The notes under the pieces: model-generated
Told to the model about the DNA's origin: nothing
The model's database searches: none
The model's input: the letters and a program-made list of their open reading frames with translations, nothing else
Shown: positions 24,261-33,146 of the stretch, one piece after another
How the letters are laid out: every line of letters starts with the position of its first letter
How positions within the stretch are numbered: position 1 is the stretch's first letter
Program-made: the position numbers and the translations under genes
DNA from: an uncultured Vicinamibacterales bacterium
GTDB taxonomy: Bacteria > Acidobacteriota > Vicinamibacteria > Vicinamibacterales > UBA8438
Direction of reading: 5' to 3'
NCBI GenBank assembly: GCA_958295905.1
Contig: OY282382.1
Coordinates: 5,938,367 to 6,002,366 of the forward strand
DNA length: 64,000 nucleotides

Positions 24261-26015
24261 CTATGCGTCCAGGACCGACTCGATCGTCTGCTGAAAGGCC
24301 GCGGTGACGGCGGCGTCGAAGTCGGTCTCCATCCCGTAGACGGAGGTCAGCTCCCGGAACGTCCAGCGGCCGTACGACCCCAAGTGGTTGACGGCCGGGA
24401 CCCAGTACGTCTCCATCGCCGCCTTCTTCTCCTTCGCGTCTTCGCGGCGGTAGCCCTTGACCTCCACGACCAGGTGCAGGGGGTCGTCGGGACCGCGCCC
24501 GTCGTCGACGAGGACGACGAAGTCGGGCAGATAGCGCCGGCTCGCGCCGCCGAAACGGTAGGGGACCTCCAGTCCGAGGTTGTGGTTCTTCACGTACGCC
24601 CGCACCTGCGGATGCGCCTCGGCGACGCGGCAGAACTCGGCCTCCCAGTCGCTGTCGCAGACCGCCCAGTCGACGTGGCAACGCTGCGCATCGGTCTCCC
24701 AGCGGGTCTGCTTCGACGTGGTGAACCGCACGTGCCGCGTGGACCCGTCGGGGTTGTACGGATCGAGCACGGCCTTGATCGGGCGGGTCCCGCGGTGCTC
24801 CTCGACGATGCCGTCGGTGATGCGCTTGCAGGCGACGTCCGCGAGTTCGGCGAACAGCAGTTGCGCCGGATACGTGCCGCCTTGGCAGACCAGATGCCCG
24901 TCCAGCCACTGCCGGGCGATGCGCTTGAGCTGGCCGAACAGATACAGCTTCGGCTCTTCGTTCGGGTCGCGCCATTCGGTCAGCAGCAGATGGCGGGTCA
25001 GGTGGTACAGCAGCGTGGCGCGCCGCATCCGGTTCGTGTGGACCAGCGTCAGGTCGACCCCCTCGCCGATGATCGCCTCGTTGCGGGTGACGGCGGGGCC
25101 GACCAGCTCGGGCGTGAGGATCAGCGTGGAGTCGTCGTCGAATCGGGCGGCCAGCCGGTCGTCCGGGAGCTCCACGCGGTAGCCCTGGACGCGGGGGAAG
25201 CGGATTTCGCACGCGTCGCGGTCCGGGACCACCGCCCGGACCTGCACCGTCTCGCGCGGCGGCTGCGGCGGCGCGACCACCGGCTTGGCGGTGAAGTCGA
25301 ACGGGATGCCGAGCACGTCGGCGTACTCCACGTCGAAGCGCCCCGTCTCCTCGTTCACGGCGTACGACTGCCGGCGCAGCGCGCGGCCGACGATCTGCTC
25401 GCACAGGAGCTGCGTTCCGAACGCCCGCACGCCCAGGACGAGCTTGAGGGCGGCCCGGTTCAGCACGGAGACCGGGTCCGCCGCCGCGCCGGCGTTCGCG
25501 TTCGCCAGATGATCGAGGTACCGGCGTCCGTCCCTGCCGAGCCGCGGCGCGACCTCGGTCAGCCAGATCAGGGTCTCGACCGCCTCGACCTGGCAGAAGA
25601 ACGGCCGGACGTCGCCGAAGGCGTGGTGGCGCCAGTGGCGCAGGAGGCGCGCGGTCTCCGGCGTGACCCGCCACGCGCTCTCGGGCAGAGCCCGCCAGCG
25701 GTCGACGGCGTTGCGGACGCCGGTGATGAACGCGGTCAGGTCGTACTGCTGCCCGCCGGTCCCGACCGACTTCGCGGTCTCGTCGGCGACCAGTTCCAAC
25801 TGCCGGGCGCGGCGTTTCCGCGGGGCGGGGATCGGCGAGACGTACGACGAGGGCCGCCGCGCGTCGACGACGCGGCTGGTCGGCCGGTGGCTCTCGTCCA
25901 GCTCCCAGTGGCGCCCCGGGTACTCGTAGGGCGAGTTCAGGATCGGCCGTGTGTAAAAGGCGTCGGGCTCCGGATCCGTGACGCCGTCGCTGGTGCTGCC
26001 GGCGTCTGTCACCAC
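24261..26015 (-). CDS. Type III restriction subunit (Res) lacking its helicase core
   Basis: Product of 584 aa, against about 1000 aa for the family. Residues 20-190 match the N-terminus of BPTD_3080-type Res (ILNSPYEYPGRHW, DARRPSSYVSPIP, FFCQVEAVETLIW). At about residue 190 the sequence jumps from RAALKL, which should continue into the Walker A motif, to VLGVRAFGTQLLCEQIVG and GRALRR, which is helicase motif VI. Motifs I to V are therefore missing in frame. The C-terminal PD-(D/E)XK nuclease remains: YLPDFVVLVDDG, then LHLVVEVKGY. Without an ATPase, normal two-site translocation and cleavage should not occur. It could be a dead gene held open or a nuclease-only product. Confidence 0.8.
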   Translation of the reverse strand: MVTDAGSTSDGVTDPEPDAFYTRPILNSPYEYPGRHWELDESHRPTSRVVDARRPSSYVSPIPAPRKRRARQLELVADETAKSVGTGGQQYDLTAFITGVRNAVDRWRALPESAWRVTPETARLLRHWRHHAFGDVRPFFCQVEAVETLIWLTEVAPRLGRDGRRYLDHLANANAGAAADPVSVLNRAALKLVLGVRAFGTQLLCEQIVGRALRRQSYAVNEETGRFDVEYADVLGIPFDFTAKPVVAPPQPPRETVQVRAVVPDRDACEIRFPRVQGYRVELPDDRLAARFDDDSTLILTPELVGPAVTRNEAIIGEGVDLTLVHTNRMRRATLLYHLTRHLLLTEWRDPNEEPKLYLFGQLKRIARQWLDGHLVCQGGTYPAQLLFAELADVACKRITDGIVEEHRGTRPIKAVLDPYNPDGSTRHVRFTTSKQTRWETDAQRCHVDWAVCDSDWEAEFCRVAEAHPQVRAYVKNHNLGLEVPYRFGGASRRYLPDFVVLVDDGRGPDDPLHLVVEVKGYRREDAKEKKAAMETYWVPAVNHLGSYGRWTFRELTSVYGMETDFDAAVTAAFQQTIESVLDA

Positions 26016-26031
26016 AACTTCCCTCGCGCGT

Positions 26032-28800
26032 TCAGGCGCCGGTCCGCCAGGCGTGGGCGATCCGGACGTAGTAGTAGCCGCCGTTGAAGCCGAACGGCGT
26101 GAACTGGCTGTAGCGGTTCCCGAGCCGCTGCCGCGCGAACGGATGCTCGTCGGGGTAGGTGTTCAGCACGTTCTGCCCGCCGACGGCCAGCGTGGCGCCC
26201 CCGCCCATGGGGACTTCGAGTTCGAGATCGAGGAGGTGCTTCCCGCGATAGCGCAGGAAGTCCTCCGTGTCCCACCAGCCGCCGTAGAAGTGCAGCCGGC
26301 CGCGCAGGAGCACGGGACCGACAGCCTGCGTCACGGCGGCGTTCCAGCGGGTCTGCGGCACCGCCTCCTGCAGCTCCCGGATCCGCGCGTCGTCGAGGGT
26401 GCCCGGATCGAAGTCGGTCACCCGGCTGACGGTCCGGTTGACGATGGCGCTGAGGCTGGTGCCGCCGCCGAGCCCCGGCGGCGTCCACGTCGCCACGAGG
26501 TCGATGCCCTGCGTCCGGGTATCGAAGGCGTTGGTGAAGAACCGGAAGTTCCGCAGGTCGCGGGCGCTTGCCACCCCCTCGGCGAGCAGGACGTTCACCT
26601 CGCGCGACGTGACCCGGAAGTTCTGCGACAGGCCGATCCGATCCCGCAGATCGATGTGGAAGTAGTCCGCGGTCAGGGTGAACGGCCCGGACTCGACCAC
26701 CGCCCCGGCCGTCACGTTGACTGACCGTTCCGGCTGGAGCGCCAGCCCCCCGTACAGGCCGGCGACGGTCCAGGTCGGCGGCAGGGTGACGTTGAAGACG
26801 GAGTCGTTCGTCTCCTGATCGAACTCGACCGACGTGTTGAACACGTTGGCCTGGCCGGGCGTCGGCGCCCGGAACCCGGTGCTGGCGCTGCCGCGCAGCG
26901 CCAGCGCGGGGGCCACCTGGTAGCGCGCGGAGACCTTGCTGTTGGTCGTGACGCCGAAGTCGTCGAAGCGCTCCACCCGCAGGGCGCCGCCGACGGTCCA
27001 GGCGTCCTCCGCGTCCCGCACCTCGACGTCGCCGTAGACCGCGGCGTTGGCGCGGCTCCAGACGCCCGCGGAGAGCGGGCCGTAACCCGGGAATCCGTTG
27101 GAGGTGGAGGCGAAACCCTGGACGCCGTAGGGGCCGGTCACCCACGACCCGCGATCGCCGAGACCGGTCGTGAACTGTTCCTGCCGCCACTCGCCGCCCG
27201 CCGCAACGTTCACCCGGTCGGCGACGGGATGGGAGACGTCGAAGTTGAGGTTGACCTCCCGCTGGCGGTTCAGTCCGGGCCGGAAGTCGAGCGGGGTCTG
27301 CGGCCCCAGCGACGCGTTGACGGTGTCGGTAATGAACAGGTCCACCTCGTGGGCGCCGACGCTGGCGCTGGCGTCCCAGACGAAACCGTTCGCGGCCAGT
27401 CCGCGGACGCCGGCGACCACCGACGCATCCGCGGAATCGCCGCCGAACTGCGGCGTGAAGCCGCCCGGCAGGAGCTCCTGGAACGAGAAGCAGTTCGGAT
27501 CGTCGAAGACGGCCCGGAGCGCCGCCGGGTCCGGCCGGTGGTCGGTGATCGCCACCGTCGGACAGTTCGCGGACCCGTCGAGGACGCCGTCCTGCGCGTC
27601 GAGCGCGTCGCCGATCAACAGCGTCCCGCCCCCGTCGGCGCTGTAGATCCCCCAGCGCGTGTTCGGGTTCCGAAAGTAGAAACCGCCGGTCACGGTCTTG
27701 CTCGCGTAGTTGGCGTGCCCGTAGAGCTGCACGCCGTTGTCGAACAGGTGGCCGAAGTTGCCGAACAGCTTCAGGTCGTCGTCGATCGCCGGAGACCCCC
27801 AGATCTGCACCGGGTCGGCGACCGCGGTGTTGCCGGCGTCGATCAGCGCCTGGGCGTCGTCCCGCTGCACGCTGCGGCTGGTGGCGCCGGCGTTGCCGTA
27901 CTCCAGGCTGAGGTTGGCGAATCCGGTCGCGCCGAGCGGCAGGCCGGCGTTGCCGGCGACGGCGTACGACCCGCCGTCACCCGCGCCGTGCGCGCCGGTG
28001 CGGAACTCGAGGCTCCCGCCTGACGGGTCGTCCTTCAACTGGAAGTTGAGCACGCCGGCGATCGCGTCCGACCCGTACTGCGCCGACGCCCCGTCCCGCA
28101 GCACTTCGACTTGCCGCAGGGCGATCGCCGGGATGGCGGAGACGTCCGGCCCCTGGGCACCGTCCGCCGCCCCGTTGCCGAGCCAGTTGATGACCGCCGA
28201 GCGGTGCCGGCGCTTGCCGTTGACCAGCACCAGGGTGTGGTCGGGGGCCAGACCGCGCAGGTTCACCGGCCGCACGATCGTCGCCGCGTCGCTGATCGGT
28301 TGTGCGTTGACGTTGTACGACGGCACGACGTTCCGCAACTGATCGCTCAGATCCGTCGCCCCCTGGTTGACGATGTCCTGGTACGGAATGGCGTCGATCG
28401 GCACCGGCGACGCGGTGGCCGACCGCGGCGCCGCGCGGGTGCCGACCACGACCACCGTTTCCTCGAACTGCGCCTGCAGCTCGATCTCGACCTCGGCGCC
28501 CGGCTCGACCCGCGCGCGCACGACAGTGACGAAGCCGGGGAGGATGACGGTCAGGTCGTACGCGCCCGGTTCGAGCGCGGTGAACGAGAACCGGCCGGCG
28601 CCGTCGGTGACGGCGATCCGCGGCGCCCCGCCGGCCGCGGGACCGCGCGCCTCGACGGTCACCCCGGGCAGCACGCCGCCGGTCTCGTCGGTCACCGTCC
28701 CGGCGATCGCGGTCTCCTGGCCGGCGCCCGCCGCCGGCGCGGCGAGACCCAGGCCGGCCAGCGCCAGTGACGCCAAGGTCAGCGTCCGCGTGATGGTCAT
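26032..28800 (-). CDS. TonB-dependent outer-membrane receptor with carboxypeptidase-regulatory N-domain
   Basis: Product of about 922 aa. A signal peptide (MTITRTLTLASLALAGLGLA) is followed by a carboxypeptidase-regulatory-like domain at residues 30-110 (AIAGTVTDETGGVLPGVTVE), a plug domain (APDHTLVLVNGKRRHR, GSDAIAGVLNFQLKDD) and a long beta barrel. Such receptors import siderophores, glycans or other large substrates using TonB energy. No SusD-like gene is adjacent, so the substrate is unknown. Alternative starts lie at 28840-28842 and 28894-28896; none has a convincing Shine-Dalgarno sequence, and I chose the ATG that gives the best signal peptide. Confidence 0.85.
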   Translation of the reverse strand: MTITRTLTLASLALAGLGLAAPAAGAGQETAIAGTVTDETGGVLPGVTVEARGPAAGGAPRIAVTDGAGRFSFTALEPGAYDLTVILPGFVTVVRARVEPGAEVEIELQAQFEETVVVVGTRAAPRSATASPVPIDAIPYQDIVNQGATDLSDQLRNVVPSYNVNAQPISDAATIVRPVNLRGLAPDHTLVLVNGKRRHRSAVINWLGNGAADGAQGPDVSAIPAIALRQVEVLRDGASAQYGSDAIAGVLNFQLKDDPSGGSLEFRTGAHGAGDGGSYAVAGNAGLPLGATGFANLSLEYGNAGATSRSVQRDDAQALIDAGNTAVADPVQIWGSPAIDDDLKLFGNFGHLFDNGVQLYGHANYASKTVTGGFYFRNPNTRWGIYSADGGGTLLIGDALDAQDGVLDGSANCPTVAITDHRPDPAALRAVFDDPNCFSFQELLPGGFTPQFGGDSADASVVAGVRGLAANGFVWDASASVGAHEVDLFITDTVNASLGPQTPLDFRPGLNRQREVNLNFDVSHPVADRVNVAAGGEWRQEQFTTGLGDRGSWVTGPYGVQGFASTSNGFPGYGPLSAGVWSRANAAVYGDVEVRDAEDAWTVGGALRVERFDDFGVTTNSKVSARYQVAPALALRGSASTGFRAPTPGQANVFNTSVEFDQETNDSVFNVTLPPTWTVAGLYGGLALQPERSVNVTAGAVVESGPFTLTADYFHIDLRDRIGLSQNFRVTSREVNVLLAEGVASARDLRNFRFFTNAFDTRTQGIDLVATWTPPGLGGGTSLSAIVNRTVSRVTDFDPGTLDDARIRELQEAVPQTRWNAAVTQAVGPVLLRGRLHFYGGWWDTEDFLRYRGKHLLDLELEVPMGGGATLAVGGQNVLNTYPDEHPFARQRLGNRYSQFTPFGFNGGYYYVRIAHAWRTGA

Positions 28801-29079
28801 GGTTGCCGCCACTGGCCGCCATGTCCCGGTCATTTCGAACATGCCCAACACCCGCTTCCTGCATCCACGCCCGAAACCGGCCGAAGACCTGAGCATCCGG
28901 GACGATCCGCCTGACTTCCGCCGCAGTCTACTTCGACCGTGACGAATCCGAAGTACCGGCGGCGGAGGGCGGCACCCCCCGGCGTGGAGGGTACCGGGGT
29001 GGAAACTCCAGGCTGCTCCGCGTCGCGGTCGTCGGCGATCGCGGCGTTCGTCAATGAACGCGCCGTGTCTGGACTAATC

Positions 29080-29451
29080 TCACTTCCCCCGGTCGCGGGC
29101 CCGCGCCTCGGCTTCCGCAATCTGTTCGGGCGTCAAGAACTCGGCCAGACGCGTCCGGGCGTTGGTGTCCCCGGCCAAAGTAAGCCACATGTAACCGGTG
29201 ACAAAGTCCTGCTCCACACCTCGGCCCGCCATGTCATTCATCCCCAAGAGACTCCGTGCGGAAGGGCTTCCCTGTTCGGCGGCGAGCCGCGCCCAGCGCA
29301 ACGCCTCCCCGTGGTCCTGCGGCACGCCGCGCCCGTTGCTGTACAAGAAGGCCAAGACGCTCTGTCCGCGCGCGCCTCCCTGCTCGGCGGCGAGCCGCGC
29401 CCTGCGCAGCGCCTCCGCGGGATCCGCAAACGGCCACGGCCCCCAAAAGGG
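29080..29451 (-). pseudogene. Sel1-like repeat protein, truncated at the tRNA-Arg 3' end
   Basis: The frame encodes two and a half Sel1 repeats: EALRRARLAAEQGGARGQSV, LAFLYSNGRGVPQDHGEALR, then SARSLLGMNDMAGRGVEQD. It ends DRGK. The frame is open right up to the CCA end of tRNA-Arg at 29453, with no ATG and no signal peptide. Sel1 proteins normally have an exported N-terminus and more repeats, so the 5' part appears to have been lost at the tRNA. A TTG at 29353-29355 could still start a 91-aa product. Confidence 0.65.
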
Positions 29452-29452
29452 T

Positions 29453-29529
29453 TGGCACGCCCGGCAGGATTCGAACCTGCGACCCTCGGCTTAGAAGGCC
29501 GATGCTCTATCCATCTGAGCTACGGGCGC
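29453..29529 (-). tRNA. tRNA-Arg (anticodon TCT)
   Basis: A complete cloverleaf can be read on the minus strand. The acceptor GCGCCCG pairs with CGGGCGT, the D-arm is AGCTCAGATGGATAGAGC, the anticodon loop CTTCTAA gives TCT, and the T-arm is GGTTCGAATCC. The CCA end is encoded at 29455-29453. A -10-like TACACT lies about 15-20 bp upstream. Confidence 0.95.
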
Positions 29530-29733
29530 GCAGCCATGCAAGGGAAGCCAGTGTAGCAGAGATTCCCGCCCGTTCACGCCGGGGCACGCCGGGGCACGCC
29601 GGGGTGAACGATCTTGACTCCCCCCCGCCTCGGAGGTACGCTCCGGCTCTCACCCCGGAATCCGGTCTCGCATGCCGCACGCCCGGTGACGCGGACACCG
29701 CGGCGGGGCGGCGTGAAAGCGCATGGAGGCTTT

Positions 29734-30771
29734 ATGGCTCGCACCATCCTCAACGTTGTCTGCCTGGTCGTGCTGCTCGGCACGATCACCCTCTCTCAAC
29801 CGCATGCCGACCCGGCGTCGGCGATGTCCACCGCGGCGCTGAAGTTCCTCGACAGCCTGAACGACGAGCAGGAAGCCGCGGTGCGGTTTCCCTTCGACGG
29901 CGAGGACCGATTCGACTGGCACTTCATCCCCCGGGAGCGCAAGGGCGTCGCCCTGAAGACGATGACCGGATCGCAGCGGGCGGCCGCGCTCGACCTGGTG
30001 CGGACGGGCCTGAGCGAGGAAGGGTTCACGAAGGCGGAGATCATCCGTCAGCTCGAGCAGATCCTGTACAACCAGGAGGGCCGCGACATTCGCGACCCGG
30101 ACCTCTACTTTTTCATGATCTTCGGCGAGCCGGGTGACGGCGCCACCTGGGGTTGGCGCTACGAAGGGCACCACATCTCGCAGAACTGGACGATCGTCAA
30201 CGGCGCCGCGATTTCCGCCAGCCCCCAGTTCTTCGGCTCGAATCCGGCCGAGGTGCGCGACGGGCCGCGGCAGGGCCTGCGGGTCCTCGGCAGCGAGGAG
30301 GACGAGGCCCGCGCGCTGCTCGGGTCGCTGAACGAGTCGCAGCGGGCGGCGGCCCTGCTCTCGAAAGAGGCTCCCAGCGACATCCTGACCCGGTCGCAGC
30401 AGAGGGTCACGCTGCTCGAGGACTTCGGGGTGGCGCACCGGGACCTCGACGCGGACCAGCAGGCGGCGCTGTGGTCGATCATCGAGGAGTACGCCTCGGC
30501 CCAGCCCGCGCCGATCGCCGAGGAGCGGCTCGCCGGCGTCCAGGACGCCGGACTCGACGGCATCCGGTTCGCCTGGATGGGCGGCGACGCCCGGGGCGAG
30601 CCCCACTACTACCGCGTCCAGGGACCGACGTTCCTGATCGAGTACGACAACACGCAGGGCAACGCCAACCACGTCCACAGCGTGTGGCGCGACTTCAACG
30701 GCGACTTCGGCCGCGACCTGCTGGCCGCGCACTATCGCCAGTACGACCACGGCACGCGGAACGCGGACTAG
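29734..30771 (+). CDS. DUF3500 family secreted protein
   Basis: Product of 345 aa. The ATG at 29734 has GGAGG seven bases upstream and begins a signal peptide (ARTILNVVCLVVLLGTITLS). The mature protein shows the DUF3500 pattern: FLDSLNDEQEAAVRFPF, then DWHFIPRERKGV, LYFFMIFGEPG and GWRYEGHHISQNWT. It ends with FLIEYDNTQGNANHVHSVWR. DUF3500 proteins are exported, widespread in Acidobacteriota and Planctomycetota, and uncharacterised. The histidines and acidic residues in WRYEGHHIS and NHVHSVWRDFNGDFG could bind metal. A tandem hairpin repeat starts at the stop codon. Confidence 0.85.
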   Translation: MARTILNVVCLVVLLGTITLSQPHADPASAMSTAALKFLDSLNDEQEAAVRFPFDGEDRFDWHFIPRERKGVALKTMTGSQRAAALDLVRTGLSEEGFTKAEIIRQLEQILYNQEGRDIRDPDLYFFMIFGEPGDGATWGWRYEGHHISQNWTIVNGAAISASPQFFGSNPAEVRDGPRQGLRVLGSEEDEARALLGSLNESQRAAALLSKEAPSDILTRSQQRVTLLEDFGVAHRDLDADQQAALWSIIEEYASAQPAPIAEERLAGVQDAGLDGIRFAWMGGDARGEPHYYRVQGPTFLIEYDNTQGNANHVHSVWRDFNGDFGRDLLAAHYRQYDHGTRNAD

Positions 30772-30956
30772 GAGTCTGCGCCGTAGAACGGGGCGCGGAC
30801 TCCTGGAGGGTTGGTTGGGCGGTGAGCGGAGCCGCAGGCGACGCTCTCCGGGGCAGGCGTCTGCGCCGTAGAACGGCGCCGACGCCTGGAGGGTTGGTTG
30901 GGCGGTGAGCGGAGCCGCAGGCGACGCTCTCCGGGCTGGGAGTCTGCGCCGTAGAC
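30771..30956. repeat. Tandem hairpin-containing repeat after the DUF3500 gene
   Basis: Two ~83-bp units plus a partial third. Each begins with a hairpin of the type GTCTGCGCCGTAGAACG pairing with CGGACTCC, followed by GAGGGTTGGTTGGGCGG and GAGCGGAGCCGCAGGCGACG. The first hairpin starts at the stop codon (30769-30771), so it may serve as a terminator. Related hairpins lie at 40656 and 41742. Confidence 0.75.
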
Positions 30957-31017
30957 GAGCTTCTACGTCGCCGAGCTGTTGACGTGGCGCGTGCAGAAGA
31001 TCACGCTCTGCGACTGA
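30955..31017 (+). pseudogene. 3' end of an NHL-repeat gene without its body
   Basis: The frame reads TSFYVAELLTWRVQKITLCD and stops at 31015-31017. YVAE(L/V)L.WRVQK is the last blade of NHL-repeat proteins, and the resident NHL gene at 2678 ends similarly (VFVAQLVGRVQKFV). An upstream in-frame stop shows that nothing more is attached. Confidence 0.5.
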
Positions 31018-31346
31018 CGGGATCGCTCTACACCGATGTTCCGTACCGGAGGTGTTGGCCAGCATGGGCCGCGGGCGGCCGTCATCGCGGACGCGCACCA
31101 CCGTGCGCGGACTGCGGCTCGGTTACGATTGCCTTCGCGGGCGCGGCGGCGGAGAGCCGCGCTCCCGGCCACCGGGTCTCCTTCACGAGCCTGCCTGTGA
31201 CGCCGGGCCCTCCCGGGTCGTGGCGGCCGGGGGTACCCGGTCGGCCCGGCGTCGCGCGGTCCATTCGCGCGGGTTGGATGAACGAGCCGTCTCGGCGATT
31301 GCCCCTCCGCCGCTGATGGCGTGCGGCCGGGAGGCCGGCCGGCGGC
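31018..31346. other. Intergenic stretch, nothing recognised
   Basis: GC-rich, 329 bp between the NHL fragment and the stop of the SpoIIE gene. No protein, RNA or repeat that I could support. Confidence 0.4.
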
Positions 31347-32642
31347 TCAGGTGGCCTTCAGGACAAGCAGCGTGCGGTCGTCGGGGTTGCCGAACGAGAA
31401 GCTGCGCACATCGTCCATCACGCGCTGGCAGATCACTTCGGCGCTCTCGCTTCTCGCCCCGTTCATGATCTCGGCCAGCCGGTCGTGGCCGAACTCCTCG
31501 TCGTGGGCATTGCTCGACTCGACGATGCCGTCGGTATAGAGGGCCAGAAGGTCGCCGGAACGGAGTCGGGCGCCGCCCTCGAAGTACCGCGGCGACTCGA
31601 ACATCCCGATGGGAACCCCACCGCTCCACAGCTTGTCGACGGCGCCGTCGGCCCGCACGAGGAGCGGAGGCTGGTGGCCGGCGTTGACGTAGATCATCTG
31701 GCGGGTCGGCACGTCGAGCACGGCAAAGAAGAGGGTGACGTAGCGGCCGGCGTCGACCGAATCGAAGAAGAACCGGTTGGCGCGGCGCAGAACCGCGCGG
31801 ATCGCCAGCTCGCGCCCCACCAGCGCGTACATCGAAGCCCGGATGGCGGACACCTGGAGGGCGGCGGCGATGCCCTTCCCGGCCACGTCGGCGATAATGA
31901 CTCCCCAGCGGTCATCCGGCAGCTCAATGAACTCGTAGTAGTCGCCGCCGACCTCGAACGACGCCTCGTTGACGCCGGCGATGTCGAGCCCCTTGAGGGC
32001 CGGAACCTCGCGCGGAATCAAGTCTTCCATCACTTGGCGGGCAACCAGCATCTCGGCGTCGATACGCCGCTTGGCCCGCACCTCCTCCTTCAGCCGGGAC
32101 CGCTCGATGGTGCCGGCGATCACGGCCCCCAGCAGCCGCAGCATCTCGACGGCGCGGGCGTCGTACGCCCGCCGCCGCTTGGAATGGAGCTCGATCGCCC
32201 CCATCACGCCGTGGAGCCCCACCAGGGGGACGACCAGACCGGATTGATGACACGGCCCCCCCTCCGCCGGATCGATGCTCTCGTCCAGCAGCACGGGCTC
32301 GCGCGTGTCGATGGCGCGGGCGACGGGCCGGCCCTCTTCCAACGCGCCGTCGTGGCAGGGCACCGCCCCCGACTCGTCACGCCACCAGTAGTGGCGCACA
32401 TGCCGCCCGGTGCTCCCCAGCACGTAGACGGCGGCCGACTCGTAGTCGACGAGCCGGGCGACACAGTCGAGTATGCCGTTCAGAATCTGGTCGACGTCGC
32501 GCGACGCGGCCGAGAGCTGGTAGGCGTCGACCAGCACGCGAACCGCGCGCAGAGCCTCATCGGCGGAGGCGGTCTCCAGAACCGGCTGCGGATACGTCAT
32601 CGTCACGCCAGACACTAACCAAGGTCGAGGTTCAACCATCAT
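31347..32642 (-). CDS. GAF-domain SpoIIE/RsbU-type serine phosphatase
   Basis: Product of 431 aa. Residues 30-190 form a GAF sensor (LDCVARLVDYESAAVYVLGS, GLVVPLVGLHGVMGAIELHS). Residues 225-430 form a PP2C-type SpoIIE phosphatase, with VGGDYYEF and VIIADVAGKG supplying metal-binding aspartates and LYTDGIVESSN as the third motif. Such proteins dephosphorylate anti-sigma-factor antagonists or similar partners in response to the GAF input. No cognate anti-sigma or STAS gene is adjacent. An ATG at 32598-32600 is an alternative start; neither has a strong Shine-Dalgarno sequence. Confidence 0.88.
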   Translation of the reverse strand: MMVEPRPWLVSGVTMTYPQPVLETASADEALRAVRVLVDAYQLSAASRDVDQILNGILDCVARLVDYESAAVYVLGSTGRHVRHYWWRDESGAVPCHDGALEEGRPVARAIDTREPVLLDESIDPAEGGPCHQSGLVVPLVGLHGVMGAIELHSKRRRAYDARAVEMLRLLGAVIAGTIERSRLKEEVRAKRRIDAEMLVARQVMEDLIPREVPALKGLDIAGVNEASFEVGGDYYEFIELPDDRWGVIIADVAGKGIAAALQVSAIRASMYALVGRELAIRAVLRRANRFFFDSVDAGRYVTLFFAVLDVPTRQMIYVNAGHQPPLLVRADGAVDKLWSGGVPIGMFESPRYFEGGARLRSGDLLALYTDGIVESSNAHDEEFGHDRLAEIMNGARSESAEVICQRVMDDVRSFSFGNPDDRTLLVLKAT

Positions 32643-33059
32643 ATACCCCGGCGCCGGTCGCTCCCCGGATTGACACCGGTTGACCGCGCCCCCATGGGCC
32701 GCCGTCGTCGCGCCTGGCCCACCGACGCCCTACCGTCCGCCGGCCCCTTCCGTCCCCAGCCCCCCGCCAGCCGTTGCGGCACGCGGTTCCAGGGGCATCC
32801 CACGCTGACTGCGCGTGACGGCCCGCCCCCGATTCGAGGGGTCTCGACCGTCTTGTCGACCGGCCGGCGCCGCGTAAGACCCACGATTCCGCACGTCCGG
32901 AGCCCCAGGACCCGCCACGATGCTGCCTGCGCACGGCGGTGGCGGTAGCGTGGGATGGTCCTGCACGCGGTTCGCCGGCCGGTGGACGCGAACCCGGCCG
33001 GGCGCATAGAATGGAGGGCGGGCGCCCCCCGCGCCCGAGGCAATCCCGCGGTATCGCAT
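32643..33059. other. Intergenic stretch with a family A repeat and the tRNA-His leader
   Basis: Holds copy 2 of the ~170-bp element. A possible -10 box (TAGAAT, 33007-33012) lies about 48 bp before tRNA-His. No gene is seen. Confidence 0.5.
32791..32962 (+). repeat. MITE-like repeat family A, copy 2
   Basis: About 172 bp in the same orientation as copies 1 and 4. Left end GGGGCATCCCACGCTGA, right end AGCGTGGGATGGTCCT. The interior retains CCCCCGATTCGAGGG and CCGCACGTCCGGAGCCCC. Confidence 0.85.
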
Positions 33060-33135
33060 GGTGAGTGTAGCTCAGTGGTAGAGCGCCGGACTGTGGCTCC
33101 GGATGTCGCGGGTTCAACCCCCGTCACTCACCCCA
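33060..33135 (+). tRNA. tRNA-His (anticodon GTG)
   Basis: The acceptor GTGAGTG (33061-33067) pairs with CACTCAC (33125-33131). An extra G at -1 (33060) faces C73, the His identity pair. The anticodon loop CTGTGGC gives GTG, the T-loop is GGGTTCAACCCC, and CCA is encoded (33133-33135). Confidence 0.95.
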
Positions 33136-33146
33136 CCGCCGGCCGC

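Noticed and set aside
32955-33146. 64-codon N-terminal extension of the PEP mutase-family protein
   Set aside because: The extension is translated from the tRNA-His gene and its leader.
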